In this document: one piece after another, positions 1-5,648 of the stretch | Layout: every line of letters starts with the position of its first letter | Numbering within the stretch: position 1 is the first letter of the stretch | The notes under the pieces: generated by a model | What the model was told of the DNA's origin: nothing | Databases searched by the model: none | What the model saw: only the letters and a program-made list of their open reading frames with translations | Assembly: GCA_019312695.1 (NCBI GenBank) | Contig: JAFDCT010000010.1 | Coordinates: 1-8,946, forward strand | Direction: 5' to 3' | Length of the DNA stretch: 8,946 nt | Source: Deltaproteobacteria bacterium | Lineage (GTDB): Bacteria > Desulfobacterota > Desulfobulbia > Desulfobulbales > BM004 | Program-made: the position numbers and the translations under genes

Positions 1-213
1 AAAACTTTATCTGTCTCATGTAGTAAGGCAGCAGACAGCACTGAATGGTTACAATATGACTACCAGAATGTCAACGCACAATAATAACAAATAGTTGTGA
101 TATGGGTGAAGCGAGTTAGAACTCATTGACTGTTGGCAAGAAAATGAAGATACTATGCAACAGCTTCTCAATAAACACTCCCGGCAATAATAACTTGCGC
201 AACTTATATGAGT

Positions 214-225
214 TACTTATAAGTA
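214..225. repeat. 12-base perfect palindrome
   Basis: TACTTATAAGTA is its own reverse complement. It lies about 150 bases upstream of the start predicted from the sigma-54-like element, a distance at which enhancer-binding activators can act. It could be an operator or activator site, or a chance palindrome in AT-rich DNA. No known regulator motif is recognised. Confidence 0.3.
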
Positions 226-280
226 CTATAACTAATTGATAAAGACACAGAAATCTGGATTGTTATGCAGAGGTTACTGG

Positions 281-311
281 TTTTCAGGGTGAATTGTAAT
301 TGTCCTGAAAA
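281..311. repeat. Inverted repeat TTTTCAGG-N15-CCTGAAAA
   Basis: Two perfect 8-base arms at 281-288 and 304-311 flank a 15-base spacer. No T-tract follows on either strand, so a terminator is unlikely. The dyad centre, near 296, is about 80 bases before the transcription start predicted from the sigma-54-like element. That is a common place for a bacterial enhancer-binding protein site. A smaller dyad with the same TCAGG/CCTGA core lies at 990-1015. The regulatory role is inference. Confidence 0.4.
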
Positions 312-348
312 GGCGATTTGTTAAAATTAATTAATAATTATAACCAGT

Positions 349-363
349 TGGCAGTGATTATGC
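349..363 (+). promoter_or_regulatory. Sigma-54-like -24/-12 promoter for hypC-hypA
   Basis: TGGCA at 349-353 and TGC at 361-363 put the essential GG and GC doublets exactly ten bases apart, as in the sigma-54 consensus TGGCACG-N4-TTGC. The match is imperfect at the inner positions: GT replaces CG, and the first T of TTGC is A. A start near 375 would leave a leader of about 23 bases, with the hypC ribosome binding site AGGTGA at 386-391. An AT-rich tract at 317-343 lies just upstream and could help bending. Sigma-54 control of hyp genes is known in enterobacteria; its use here is inferred. Confidence 0.4.
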
Positions 364-397
364 CTGCTTTCCTTTTTTAAATTACAGGTGATGTTGA

Positions 398-640
398 ATG
401 TGTGTTGCAATACCATCGAAGATTATCAGTAAAGAGGGCTTATTGGCCACCATAGAAGTATATGGGGCCAGGCGCCAGGTTAATCTTATGCTGCTGCCCG
501 AGGAGGCAGAAATCGGGGATTATGTCCTCGTTCATGCCGGCTTCGCTATTCAGAAGGTGGATGTTGAAGCTGGAAAAGAATCATTGAAGCTTTTTGATGA
601 AGTTTTAAAATCAATGGGGGTTGATCCTGACAATGCATGA
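398..640 (+). CDS. hypC: HypC/HybG/HupF-family hydrogenase maturation chaperone
   Basis: This 80-residue protein has the usual length of the family. HypC is a small cytoplasmic chaperone that works with HypD to build and deliver the Fe(CN)2CO group to the large-subunit precursor of [NiFe] hydrogenase. The hallmark is the N-terminus Met-Cys-Val-Ala-Ile-Pro; Cys2, exposed after Met removal, is the essential ligand. The beta-barrel signature DYVLVHAGFAIQKVD follows at about residues 41-55. The start is well supported by AGGTGA at 386-391, six bases before the ATG. The 3' end overlaps hypA by eight bases, so the two are probably translationally coupled. No hypB, hypD, hypE or hypF is in the window, so this is only part of a maturation set. 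Confidence 0.95.
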   Translation: MCVAIPSKIISKEGLLATIEVYGARRQVNLMLLPEEAEIGDYVLVHAGFAIQKVDVEAGKESLKLFDEVLKSMGVDPDNA

Positions 641-977
641 GGCTTCCATTGCCATCAGCCTGCTTGAAACGGTTTCAGGCCTCTGCTGTCAGGAGGGATT
701 CAGCTCCATTGAGACAGTCCGCTTAAAAGTCGGTAAAGCGGCTGGAATATTGCCTGATGCCCTTCTTTTTGCATTTGATGTGGCAAAGACGGGTACTGTT
801 GCCAGCCAGGCTGAGCTTATCATTGAATATGTGGCGATTGGCGGTTCTTGCAATGACTGCGGTTCACAATTCGATTCAGAAGAGCGCTATATTTTTGCCT
901 GTCCAGACTGCCACTCTACCGCAATAAAAATTACACGGGGCAATGAATTGCAGATCGTCGACATGGAGGTGAACTGA
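633..977 (+). CDS. hypA: HypA/HybF-family hydrogenase nickel insertion protein
   Basis: HypA works with the GTPase HypB to insert nickel into the large subunit of [NiFe] hydrogenase. The ATG at 633 gives 114 residues and the obligatory Met-His-Glu N-terminus, in which His2 binds nickel. An in-frame TTG at 621 would add four residues and bury that site, so it is rejected. The zinc-binding domain is clear, with Cys73-x2-Cys76 and Cys90-x2-Cys93. The family C-terminal GNELQIVDMEV follows at about residues 103-113. The start lies inside the last codons of hypC (ATGCATGA overlap). The only upstream purine run, GGGGG at 616-620, is rather distant, so coupling to hypC translation is likely. No other hyp gene follows. 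Confidence 0.95.
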   Translation: MHEASIAISLLETVSGLCCQEGFSSIETVRLKVGKAAGILPDALLFAFDVAKTGTVASQAELIIEYVAIGGSCNDCGSQFDSEERYIFACPDCHSTAIKITRGNELQIVDMEVN

Positions 978-989
978 GGAGCAGTTTTG

Positions 990-1015
990 TATCAGGCTGC
1001 CGTCCAAACCTGATA
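990..1015 (+). repeat. Inverted repeat TATCAGG-N12-CCTGATA
   Basis: Two perfect 7-base arms at 990-996 and 1009-1015 surround a 12-base loop in the 78-base gap between hypA and the selenoprotein gene. No T-run follows closely, so a classical intrinsic terminator is unlikely. It could be an mRNA hairpin that separates the two messages or a protein-binding operator. Its TCAGG/CCTGA core is shared with the dyad at 281-311. Confidence 0.4.
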
Positions 1016-1055
1016 TCTCCATGAATTGTAAAAAAATTATAAGAGGGAAATTCAA

Positions 1056-1910
1056 ATGATACGTACGTTCCATCCTGTAATAACTTGCTTTTGGGTAATG
1101 GTTGCCATCTGTCTGCCATTTTCTGCAGCTGCTGACGTTGACTGGGAGGTATCACAGGCAATTCAACTTGATGCGACTCCTATTGATGTTGCCCATACTC
1201 CAAATGATGATCTGACATTTATTCTGACAGATCAGGCACAGGTTTTAATCTATTCGGTTGACGGCAAAAAGGTGGGCACCGTGCCGGTAGATCCTTCTAT
1301 CACAGATATTGCTGTTTCACCCAAGGGCGAGGAGCTTTATCTCATAAACGGCAAACGTAAAACTCTGCAGACCATTGCCATAAATTTTATAGTAGATATT
1401 AATGTTGCGGATTCCCCGTTCCTGGGGCCGGCAGGAGCCAAAGTTGCAGTGGTGGTATTCAGTGACTTCCAATGACCTTACTGCGGCAAAATGATGCCGC
1501 TTTTCGAGCAGGTGCTCGATACATATCCCGAAAGTGTCAAGGTCGTTTTCAAACATTACCCTCTGTCTTTCCACAAACAGGCAATGCCTGCGGCTCTTGC
1601 CTCGATGGCGGCGGCCGAACAGGGAAGATTCTGGGAGTATCATGATGAACTTTTTCTGAACCAGGAAAGGCTTAATGGTAAAACGTTTCTTGAAATAGCA
1701 CAAAATCTGGGGCTTGACCTTGACCGGTTTTCTCTTGATATGATGCGGCCATCGCTGCGCAAGAAAATTGAACAGGATGTTGCTGATGCCAACAGGGTAA
1801 AGGTTACAGGCACCCCGGCCATATTTGTCAACGGCAGGCAGCTTAAAAAAAGGAATTTTGCATCCATAAGCAATCTTATAGATGCAGAACTCCTGAAAAA
1901 GGAACAATAA
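1056..1910 (+). CDS. Periplasmic DsbA-like selenoprotein, Sec-Pro-Tyr-Cys active site (TGA read through)
   Basis: This is one 284-residue protein interrupted only by an in-frame TGA at codon 140. An N-terminal signal peptide has its hydrophobic core at about residues 8-22 and a likely Ala-x-Ala cleavage site after Ala26, placing the protein in the periplasm. Residues 30-110 resemble beta-propeller blades (PIDVAHTPNDD, DIAVSPKGEELYL). A thioredoxin-fold DsbA-like domain runs from about 128 to 284. Its active site reads FSDFQ-U140-PYC143, exactly where relatives have CPYC. The cis-proline loop VTGTPAIFVNG is at 250-260 (Pro254). FKHYPLSFHKQAMPAA and the GRFWEYHDELF block are typical of the family. 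The start has AGAGGGA at 1042-1048. The likely role is thiol oxidation, reduction or isomerisation of exported proteins. After the TGA the frame stays open and family-like for 144 codons without a ribosome binding site of its own, so two genes are unlikely. A single-base nonsense mutation (TGC to TGA) is the main alternative. Confidence 0.88.
1473..1475 (+). other. In-frame TGA read as selenocysteine (Sec140)
   Basis: The TGA replaces the first cysteine of the CPYC redox motif, the nucleophilic position where selenocysteine is chemically useful and where it recurs in thioredoxin-fold selenoproteins. The upstream FSDFQ and downstream PYCGKMMP are in one frame and belong to one conserved block. 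Candidate SECIS hairpins follow at once. The selA, selB, selC and selD genes are not in this window, so the decoding machinery cannot be checked here. Confidence 0.85.
1483..1500 (+). promoter_or_regulatory. Proximal hairpin after the Sec codon (alternative SECIS)
   Basis: GCGGCA at 1483-1488 pairs perfectly with TGCCGC at 1495-1500 around the loop AAATGA. The loop begins only 13 bases after the TGA, slightly closer than the usual 16-37, and its first two bases are A, so it fits the bacterial SECIS rules less well than the next hairpin. It may still form a lower part of the recoding structure or hold the ribosome at the TGA. Confidence 0.4.
1504..1519 (+). promoter_or_regulatory. Candidate bacterial SECIS apical hairpin
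   Basis: TCGAGC at 1504-1509 pairs perfectly with GCTCGA at 1514-1519 around the loop AGGT. The loop starts 34 bases after the TGA, inside the usual 16-37 base range, and has a G in its first two positions. The GC-AGGT-GC tip resembles the Escherichia coli fdhF SECIS tip, where a GGU loop is bound by SelB. Just below the stem is a U-U mismatch at 1503/1520. All of this lies in coding sequence, as bacterial SECIS elements do. Confidence 0.6.
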
Positions 1911-1925
1911 AGCGAAAGGGAAAAA

Positions 1926-1955
1926 ATGAGACCAGTACACCTATGCCGGAAGTAA
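1926..1955 (+). CDS. Possible nine-codon leader frame overlapping the phoH start
   Basis: ATG at 1926 follows the purine-rich GAAAGGGA at 1914-1921 and encodes nine residues (MRPVHLCRK) before TAA at 1953-1955. It is out of frame with phoH and overlaps its first codons. The phoH ATG at 1943 has no ribosome binding site, so ribosomes ending on this small frame could re-initiate there. It could equally be chance, or mark a frameshift error at the phoH 5' end. A functional peptide is not claimed. Confidence 0.22.
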   Translation: MRPVHLCRK

Positions 1956-2932
1956 AACTAACATTTGACGATAATAACTTAACCAGGCTGCTGTATGGTG
2001 ACCTGAACAAGAATCTTAATACCATTGAAAAATCTATAGGTGTTTCCCTGAAAACCAGAGGGAATGAACTGGCAATTGAGGGATTGGAGCATGAAGTCGA
2101 ATTGGCTGCAATTGCTCTTCAACAGTTATACGAACTGTTGAAGACCGGTTACCCGGTGTATCCTTCAGATGTTGCTTACGGGCTCAGGATTCTTGAACGC
2201 TCGGCAAAGGCAAACCTGAAAGAAATATTTCTGGACCGGGTCTATATTACGGCAAACCAGAGAGTGGTATCCCCCAAAAGCATCAACCAGAAAAAGTATA
2301 TTGATTCCATCAGGAATAATGACATTGTCTTTGGGGTCGGTCCGGCCGGGACAGGCAAGACCTATTTAGCAGTGGCAATGGCCATTTCAGCCTTAGCCAG
2401 CAGCCAGGTTAAAAATATTATTCTTACCAGACCTGCAGTTGAAGCAGGAGAAAAACTGGGTTTTCTACCCGGTGACATGGCTCAGAAGGTGGATCCCTAT
2501 CTGCGGCCGCTTTATGATGCCCTGAACGATATGCTGGGAAGGGAAAAGGTCAGTGAGTATATTGAAAGGGGAATAGTGGAGATTGCACCTCTGGCTTTTA
2601 TGCGCGGTCGCACACTGAACAGTGCTTTTGTTATTCTGGATGAAGCCCAGAATACGTCGCATGAACAGATGAAGATGTTCCTGACAAGGCTCGGTTTTGA
2701 TTCTAAAGCTGTTATAACAGGGGATATTACCCAGATAGACCTGCCGGAAGGAAAGCAGTCAGGTCTGGTTGAAGCCGTACGTATCCTGAAAAGCATCAAG
2801 GGTATAGGCTTTTGTACCTTTACAGATGTGGATGTTGTCCGCCATCATTTAGTCCAGAAGATTATCCGGGCCTATGCCAAGAAAGAAAAAAAAATTGCCG
2901 ATAAACAATTCAGAACAAAAAAAACAAAATGA
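1943..2932 (+). CDS. phoH: PhoH-family P-loop ATPase
   Basis: This 329-residue cytoplasmic protein has the normal length of the PhoH (PhoH-like, YbeZ) family. An N-terminal region of about 110 residues, perhaps nucleic-acid binding, precedes the ATPase domain. The Walker A motif GPAGTGKT is at 133-140 and the Walker B motif VILDEAQN at 230-237. The family blocks LTRPAVEAGEKLGFLPGD (161-178) and ITGDITQIDLP (258-268) are also present. The tail from about 312 is very lysine-rich. PhoH proteins are commonly encoded beside ybeY, as here, and are linked to RNA metabolism and ribosome maturation; the exact reaction is unsettled. The ATG at 1943 is the only reasonable in-frame start, but no Shine-Dalgarno lies at a normal distance; the GAAAGGGA further up serves a tiny overlapping frame instead. 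Confidence 0.93.
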   Translation: MPEVKLTFDDNNLTRLLYGDLNKNLNTIEKSIGVSLKTRGNELAIEGLEHEVELAAIALQQLYELLKTGYPVYPSDVAYGLRILERSAKANLKEIFLDRVYITANQRVVSPKSINQKKYIDSIRNNDIVFGVGPAGTGKTYLAVAMAISALASSQVKNIILTRPAVEAGEKLGFLPGDMAQKVDPYLRPLYDALNDMLGREKVSEYIERGIVEIAPLAFMRGRTLNSAFVILDEAQNTSHEQMKMFLTRLGFDSKAVITGDITQIDLPEGKQSGLVEAVRILKSIKGIGFCTFTDVDVVRHHLVQKIIRAYAKKEKKIADKQFRTKKTK

Positions 2933-3006
2933 GTCAGTGATGTTTTTTCTATTTGGTGCAGATTTGCTGCAGCTTTTGCTGACCGCATAATTTTTTTAGA
3001 TTTTCT

Positions 3007-4176
3007 ATGCCGGTTCTTCTCAGGAATGATGTATGCCGATCCTTCCCCCGCTTCAGCGAGTTGCTGCTTCGCCGGGCTGCTGAATATCTCCTGATTTTGA
3101 CCGGACACCCTGATACAGAATTAAGCATCCTTCTTGTGGATGATGATCAGATAGCTGAATTAAACAGATCCTGGCGCCAGAAAAGCGGGCCGACCAATGT
3201 TCTGTCATTTTCATTGACAGAAGGGGAGGATTTTGCGCTGGCCTTTAATCTACTCGGAGATATTGTTATTTCTGTAGACACTGCAGCCCGGGAAGCAAAG
3301 CAAGAGGGGGTCTCTTTGCATGCCCGCCTGCAAGCACTACTTGTGCATGGTTTTCTGCACCTGATAGGCTATGATCATGAAAAGTCAAAATCTGAAGCAG
3401 TGCGAATGCTTATAAAGGAAAAGGAACTTTTGCAGCAACTGACCAACAAAAGGAGAGAAAAAATGATAAAACTCGCAGTAAATGTCGATCATGTCGCAAC
3501 GCTGCGCGAGGCCCGGGGCATCAACGAGCCCGATCCTGTCCTTGCCGCCGGTATTTGTGAATTGGCCGGTGCCGAGGGTATTGTGGTTCATTTACGTGAA
3601 GACCGCAGGCATATACAGGATAGGGATGTCAGATTACTGCGCCAGACGCTGAAAACCAAGCTCAATCTGGAAATGGGCGCTGCAGAGGAAATTATCGAAT
3701 TTGCCCTTGCCCTTCAACCGGATATGGTGACACTTGTACCTGAAAAAAGAAAGGAGTTGACCACCGAAGGCGGTTTAAATGTGGCAGGCCAGAAAAAGAA
3801 GCTCAAAGCTGTAATTGGCAGAATGAGAGATGCCGGTATTCCGGTGAGTTTGTTTATAGATGCCGATTCCCGGCAGATAGAAGCGGCAAAAAATGTTGAA
3901 GCCACTTATGTGGAAATCCATACCGGCAGGTATGCTGATGCACGAAGCGAAGATGAGAGAAACCGGGAATTTGACCTGATAGCTGCCGCTGCTGAAGAGG
4001 CCTATGAAGCAGGTTTGCGTGTGAATGCCGGTCATGGTCTCAATTATGTCAATACAGCCCGGATTGCAGCCCTGGGCTCCATAGAAGAACTCAGTATCGG
4101 GCATGCCATCATGGCCAGGGCTATTTTTGTCGGATTGGACCAGGCAGTCAGGGAAATGCTCGGGCTTATGCTCTGA
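3007..4176 (+). CDS. ybeY-pdxJ: YbeY-PdxJ in-frame fusion (rRNA maturation endonuclease / pyridoxine 5'-phosphate synthase)
   Basis: One 389-codon frame without a stop encodes two normally separate enzymes. Residues 1-152 are YbeY, a metal-dependent endoribonuclease of 16S rRNA maturation, with NRSWRQKSGPTNVLSF at 53-68 and the zinc motif HGFLHLIGYDH (His114, His118, His124). Residues 153-389 are a complete PdxJ of 237 residues. PdxJ condenses 1-deoxyxylulose 5-phosphate with 3-amino-2-oxopropyl phosphate to form pyridoxine 5'-phosphate. It shows NVDH (159-162), HLREDRRH (195-202), VPEKR (244-248), EIHTG (303-307), NAGHGL (340-345) and GHAI (365-368). There is no linker: the YbeY tail runs straight into the native PdxJ Met153, which has its own strong ribosome binding site. 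Thus a fusion, separate PdxJ, or both may be made. The start ATG has no clear Shine-Dalgarno. A lost ybeY stop through sequence error is possible. Confidence 0.9.
   Translation: MPVLLRNDVCRSFPRFSELLLRRAAEYLLILTGHPDTELSILLVDDDQIAELNRSWRQKSGPTNVLSFSLTEGEDFALAFNLLGDIVISVDTAAREAKQEGVSLHARLQALLVHGFLHLIGYDHEKSKSEAVRMLIKEKELLQQLTNKRREKMIKLAVNVDHVATLREARGINEPDPVLAAGICELAGAEGIVVHLREDRRHIQDRDVRLLRQTLKTKLNLEMGAAEEIIEFALALQPDMVTLVPEKRKELTTEGGLNVAGQKKKLKAVIGRMRDAGIPVSLFIDADSRQIEAAKNVEATYVEIHTGRYADARSEDERNREFDLIAAAAEEAYEAGLRVNAGHGLNYVNTARIAALGSIEELSIGHAIMARAIFVGLDQAVREMLGLML
3451..3465 (+). promoter_or_regulatory. Internal ribosome binding site and ATG for stand-alone PdxJ
   Basis: AGGAGAG at 3451-3457 lies five bases before ATG at 3463, which encodes the natural PdxJ N-terminus (MIKLAVNVDHVATLRE). 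This is a better initiation signal than that at the fusion start. It suggests that pdxJ was, or still is, translated independently and that the frame joining it to ybeY arose by loss of the ybeY stop codon. Confidence 0.7.
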
Positions 4177-4208
4177 TTTGACTTTTATCTGGCAGGAGAA
4201 TCAACAAT

Positions 4209-5648
4209 TTAATGTTGGCTCAAGGTTATAATGAAGGCAGAGCCCTTACCTGCTTCACTCTCAACAGTAATAGTGCCGTTATGCTGTTCAATGATGTTTT
4301 TTGCGATGGCAAGACCTAGGCCTGTGCCCCGGTTCTTGTCTGTATAAAACGGCGTAAATATCATGGTCAGCTTTTCCTCACCTATCCCGATTCCTGTATC
4401 TTCTATCTTAATGACAACTTTTTTCTTTTCTTTAGCAGCTAAAAAAGTGCTTACCGTAATTACCCCCCCATCCGGCATAGCTTGTACCGCATTGATAAAG
4501 AGATTGAGAAAGGCCCGGTAAAACAGGTTTTGATCAATGTCCATCGGCAACAGATCAGCAGCCAAATGATTTTCAACGGTGATTTTGTTTTTGCTTAATT
4601 CAGGCTGCATGAATTCCTCTACCTTTACGAGTAGATCATTGATGAGCACTTTGCTATATTGCGGCACCTGGGGCCTGGCAAAATCCAGGAATTCCCGCAC
4701 AATATCATCAAGTCTGCTTGTTTCAGTTATGATGATTTCAGCAAGATGTTTGCTGCCGGGGGCCTGTTCCTGTAGGCGTTTATTCAGGATTTCTGCCGTG
4801 CTGTGGACAATACCAAGAGGATTTTTAATTTCATGTGAAACTGAGGCAACCATTTCGCCCAGGCTTGCCAGACGTTCAGCCTGATTAAGTTTATCTTCAA
4901 GGCGCCGACGCTCCTGGGCCCGTGCTTCATTGATCTGGTCGGCCTTGGTTACAATTTGCATGAGAATAAAGAAAAGAGTCCCCATTATCAGGATGGAAAT
5001 AACTATAATACTGAGCTGCAGCCTGAGTATTGCCTCTATGTCATCTGAGAGGTCCTGGACAACCTTGGTCACCCCCATGATATCATCGGTCCGTTCACTT
5101 AGGGGATTTTCACGGCGGAAAGGAATGTAGGTTAAAAGCTTGCTTGAAATGGGATCTGAGCCTGGCAGCAGGTTCAAAAGAGAGGCAGACGACATGAGCC
5201 GTGATGTATTGAAGCCGTTAAGGGCCCTTTCATATTCCTTGCCGCCCTCATCGCGCACTCCTACCTCTTCTGCTTTGGTGCTGTAAGAAATAATATTTTC
5301 CTCTGAATCAAAAATAGTCACCGAATCAACATTCAAACCTTCAGTTGTATTGCGGACAACAGTGTCAAGCCTCTTGAACTGTGTGGGGTTTCTGAGCGCG
5401 ATTTCGCCATACCGCAACACTGTTGGTAAAACAAACTGTAAAAAAACCTGCCGGTTTACGTGTTCAGCAAGGAGAAGCGAGTAAGATTCGCTCCGTTCGA
5501 GCATGACCTTTTTAGCATAGTTGGAAATAACCCATGAGAGGACCAAGGTCGTTATGAGTACAAGTCCAAGGCCGGTGAAGGAAAAAAATTTTACCAACCG
5601 GAATGGCCGTAATGAATCAATTTTAGATTGTTGAGTGCGGACTGGCAT
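4209..5648 (-). CDS. Membrane-bound sensor histidine kinase
   Basis: This 479-residue kinase has two membrane spans, at about residues 21-42 and 211-233, framing a periplasmic sensor region of about 165 residues. A short helical stretch at 235-260 leads into the dimerisation domain. The phosphoacceptor His272 sits in the H-box SHEIKNPLGI. The ATP-binding domain has an N-box (Asn382, Asn386 in LNLFINAVQAM), G1 DTGIG at 417-421, F-box FTPFYTDK at 431-438 and G2 GTGLGL at 441-446. All the catalytic motifs are therefore present. The layout resembles NtrB/ZraS-type kinases that often partner sigma-54 activators, but no response regulator is in the window. Its ATG directly follows the stop of the radical SAM gene with no gap, so the two are co-transcribed and probably coupled. 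It ends 32 bases from the convergent pdxJ, and no clear terminator lies between them. The ligand is unknown. Confidence 0.92.
   Translation of the reverse strand: MPVRTQQSKIDSLRPFRLVKFFSFTGLGLVLITTLVLSWVISNYAKKVMLERSESYSLLLAEHVNRQVFLQFVLPTVLRYGEIALRNPTQFKRLDTVVRNTTEGLNVDSVTIFDSEENIISYSTKAEEVGVRDEGGKEYERALNGFNTSRLMSSASLLNLLPGSDPISSKLLTYIPFRRENPLSERTDDIMGVTKVVQDLSDDIEAILRLQLSIIVISILIMGTLFFILMQIVTKADQINEARAQERRRLEDKLNQAERLASLGEMVASVSHEIKNPLGIVHSTAEILNKRLQEQAPGSKHLAEIIITETSRLDDIVREFLDFARPQVPQYSKVLINDLLVKVEEFMQPELSKNKITVENHLAADLLPMDIDQNLFYRAFLNLFINAVQAMPDGGVITVSTFLAAKEKKKVVIKIEDTGIGIGEEKLTMIFTPFYTDKNRGTGLGLAIAKNIIEQHNGTITVESEAGKGSAFIITLSQH

Larger units (their letters stand above)
1..397. other. 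Upstream non-coding region before hypC
   Basis: No gene can be supported here. Two plus-strand frames are open from the left edge, one to a TAA at 82-84 and one to a TAG at 92-94. Either could be the tail of a gene starting outside the window, but the short peptides match no family I recognise. From about 95 to 397 the DNA is AT-rich and stop-dense. It holds a 12-base palindrome, an 8-base dyad and a sigma-54-like promoter, each listed separately. The 10-mer CAATAATAAC occurs at 79-88 and again at 185-194, which may be chance in AT-rich DNA. The arrangement suits a long regulatory leader for the hyp genes. Confidence 0.6.

Noticed and set aside
2..94. Tail of an upstream gene at the left edge
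   Set aside because: A 30-codon open frame ending at TAG 92-94 is short, a second frame is also open nearby, and the peptide matches nothing recognisable, so no gene is claimed.
621..632. TTG start for hypA adding four residues
   Set aside because: HypA requires Met-His-Glu at the very N-terminus for nickel binding; the ATG at 633 provides it.
1491..1910. The second half of the selenoprotein as an independent gene starting at ATG 1491
   Set aside because: There is no ribosome binding site, it would begin inside the thioredoxin active-site helix and lack the first strand and the CPYC site, and it is in frame with the upstream half.
1317..1940. A 207-codon minus-strand open frame
   Set aside because: It lies opposite the selenoprotein gene and its peptide resembles no family, while the plus-strand frame shows clear DsbA-like motifs. 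It is a shadow that could mislead a gene caller because the true gene contains a TGA.
2958..2998. Possible terminator between phoH and ybeY (CAGC-TTTT-GCTG then a T-run at 2991-2997)
   Set aside because: The stem is only four base pairs and is separated from the T-run by nine bases; phoH and ybeY are normally co-transcribed.
4202..4217. Hairpin CAACA-N6-TGTTG at the convergent pdxJ/kinase junction as a bidirectional terminator
   Set aside because: Five AT-leaning base pairs without T-tracts on either strand are too weak to call a terminator.
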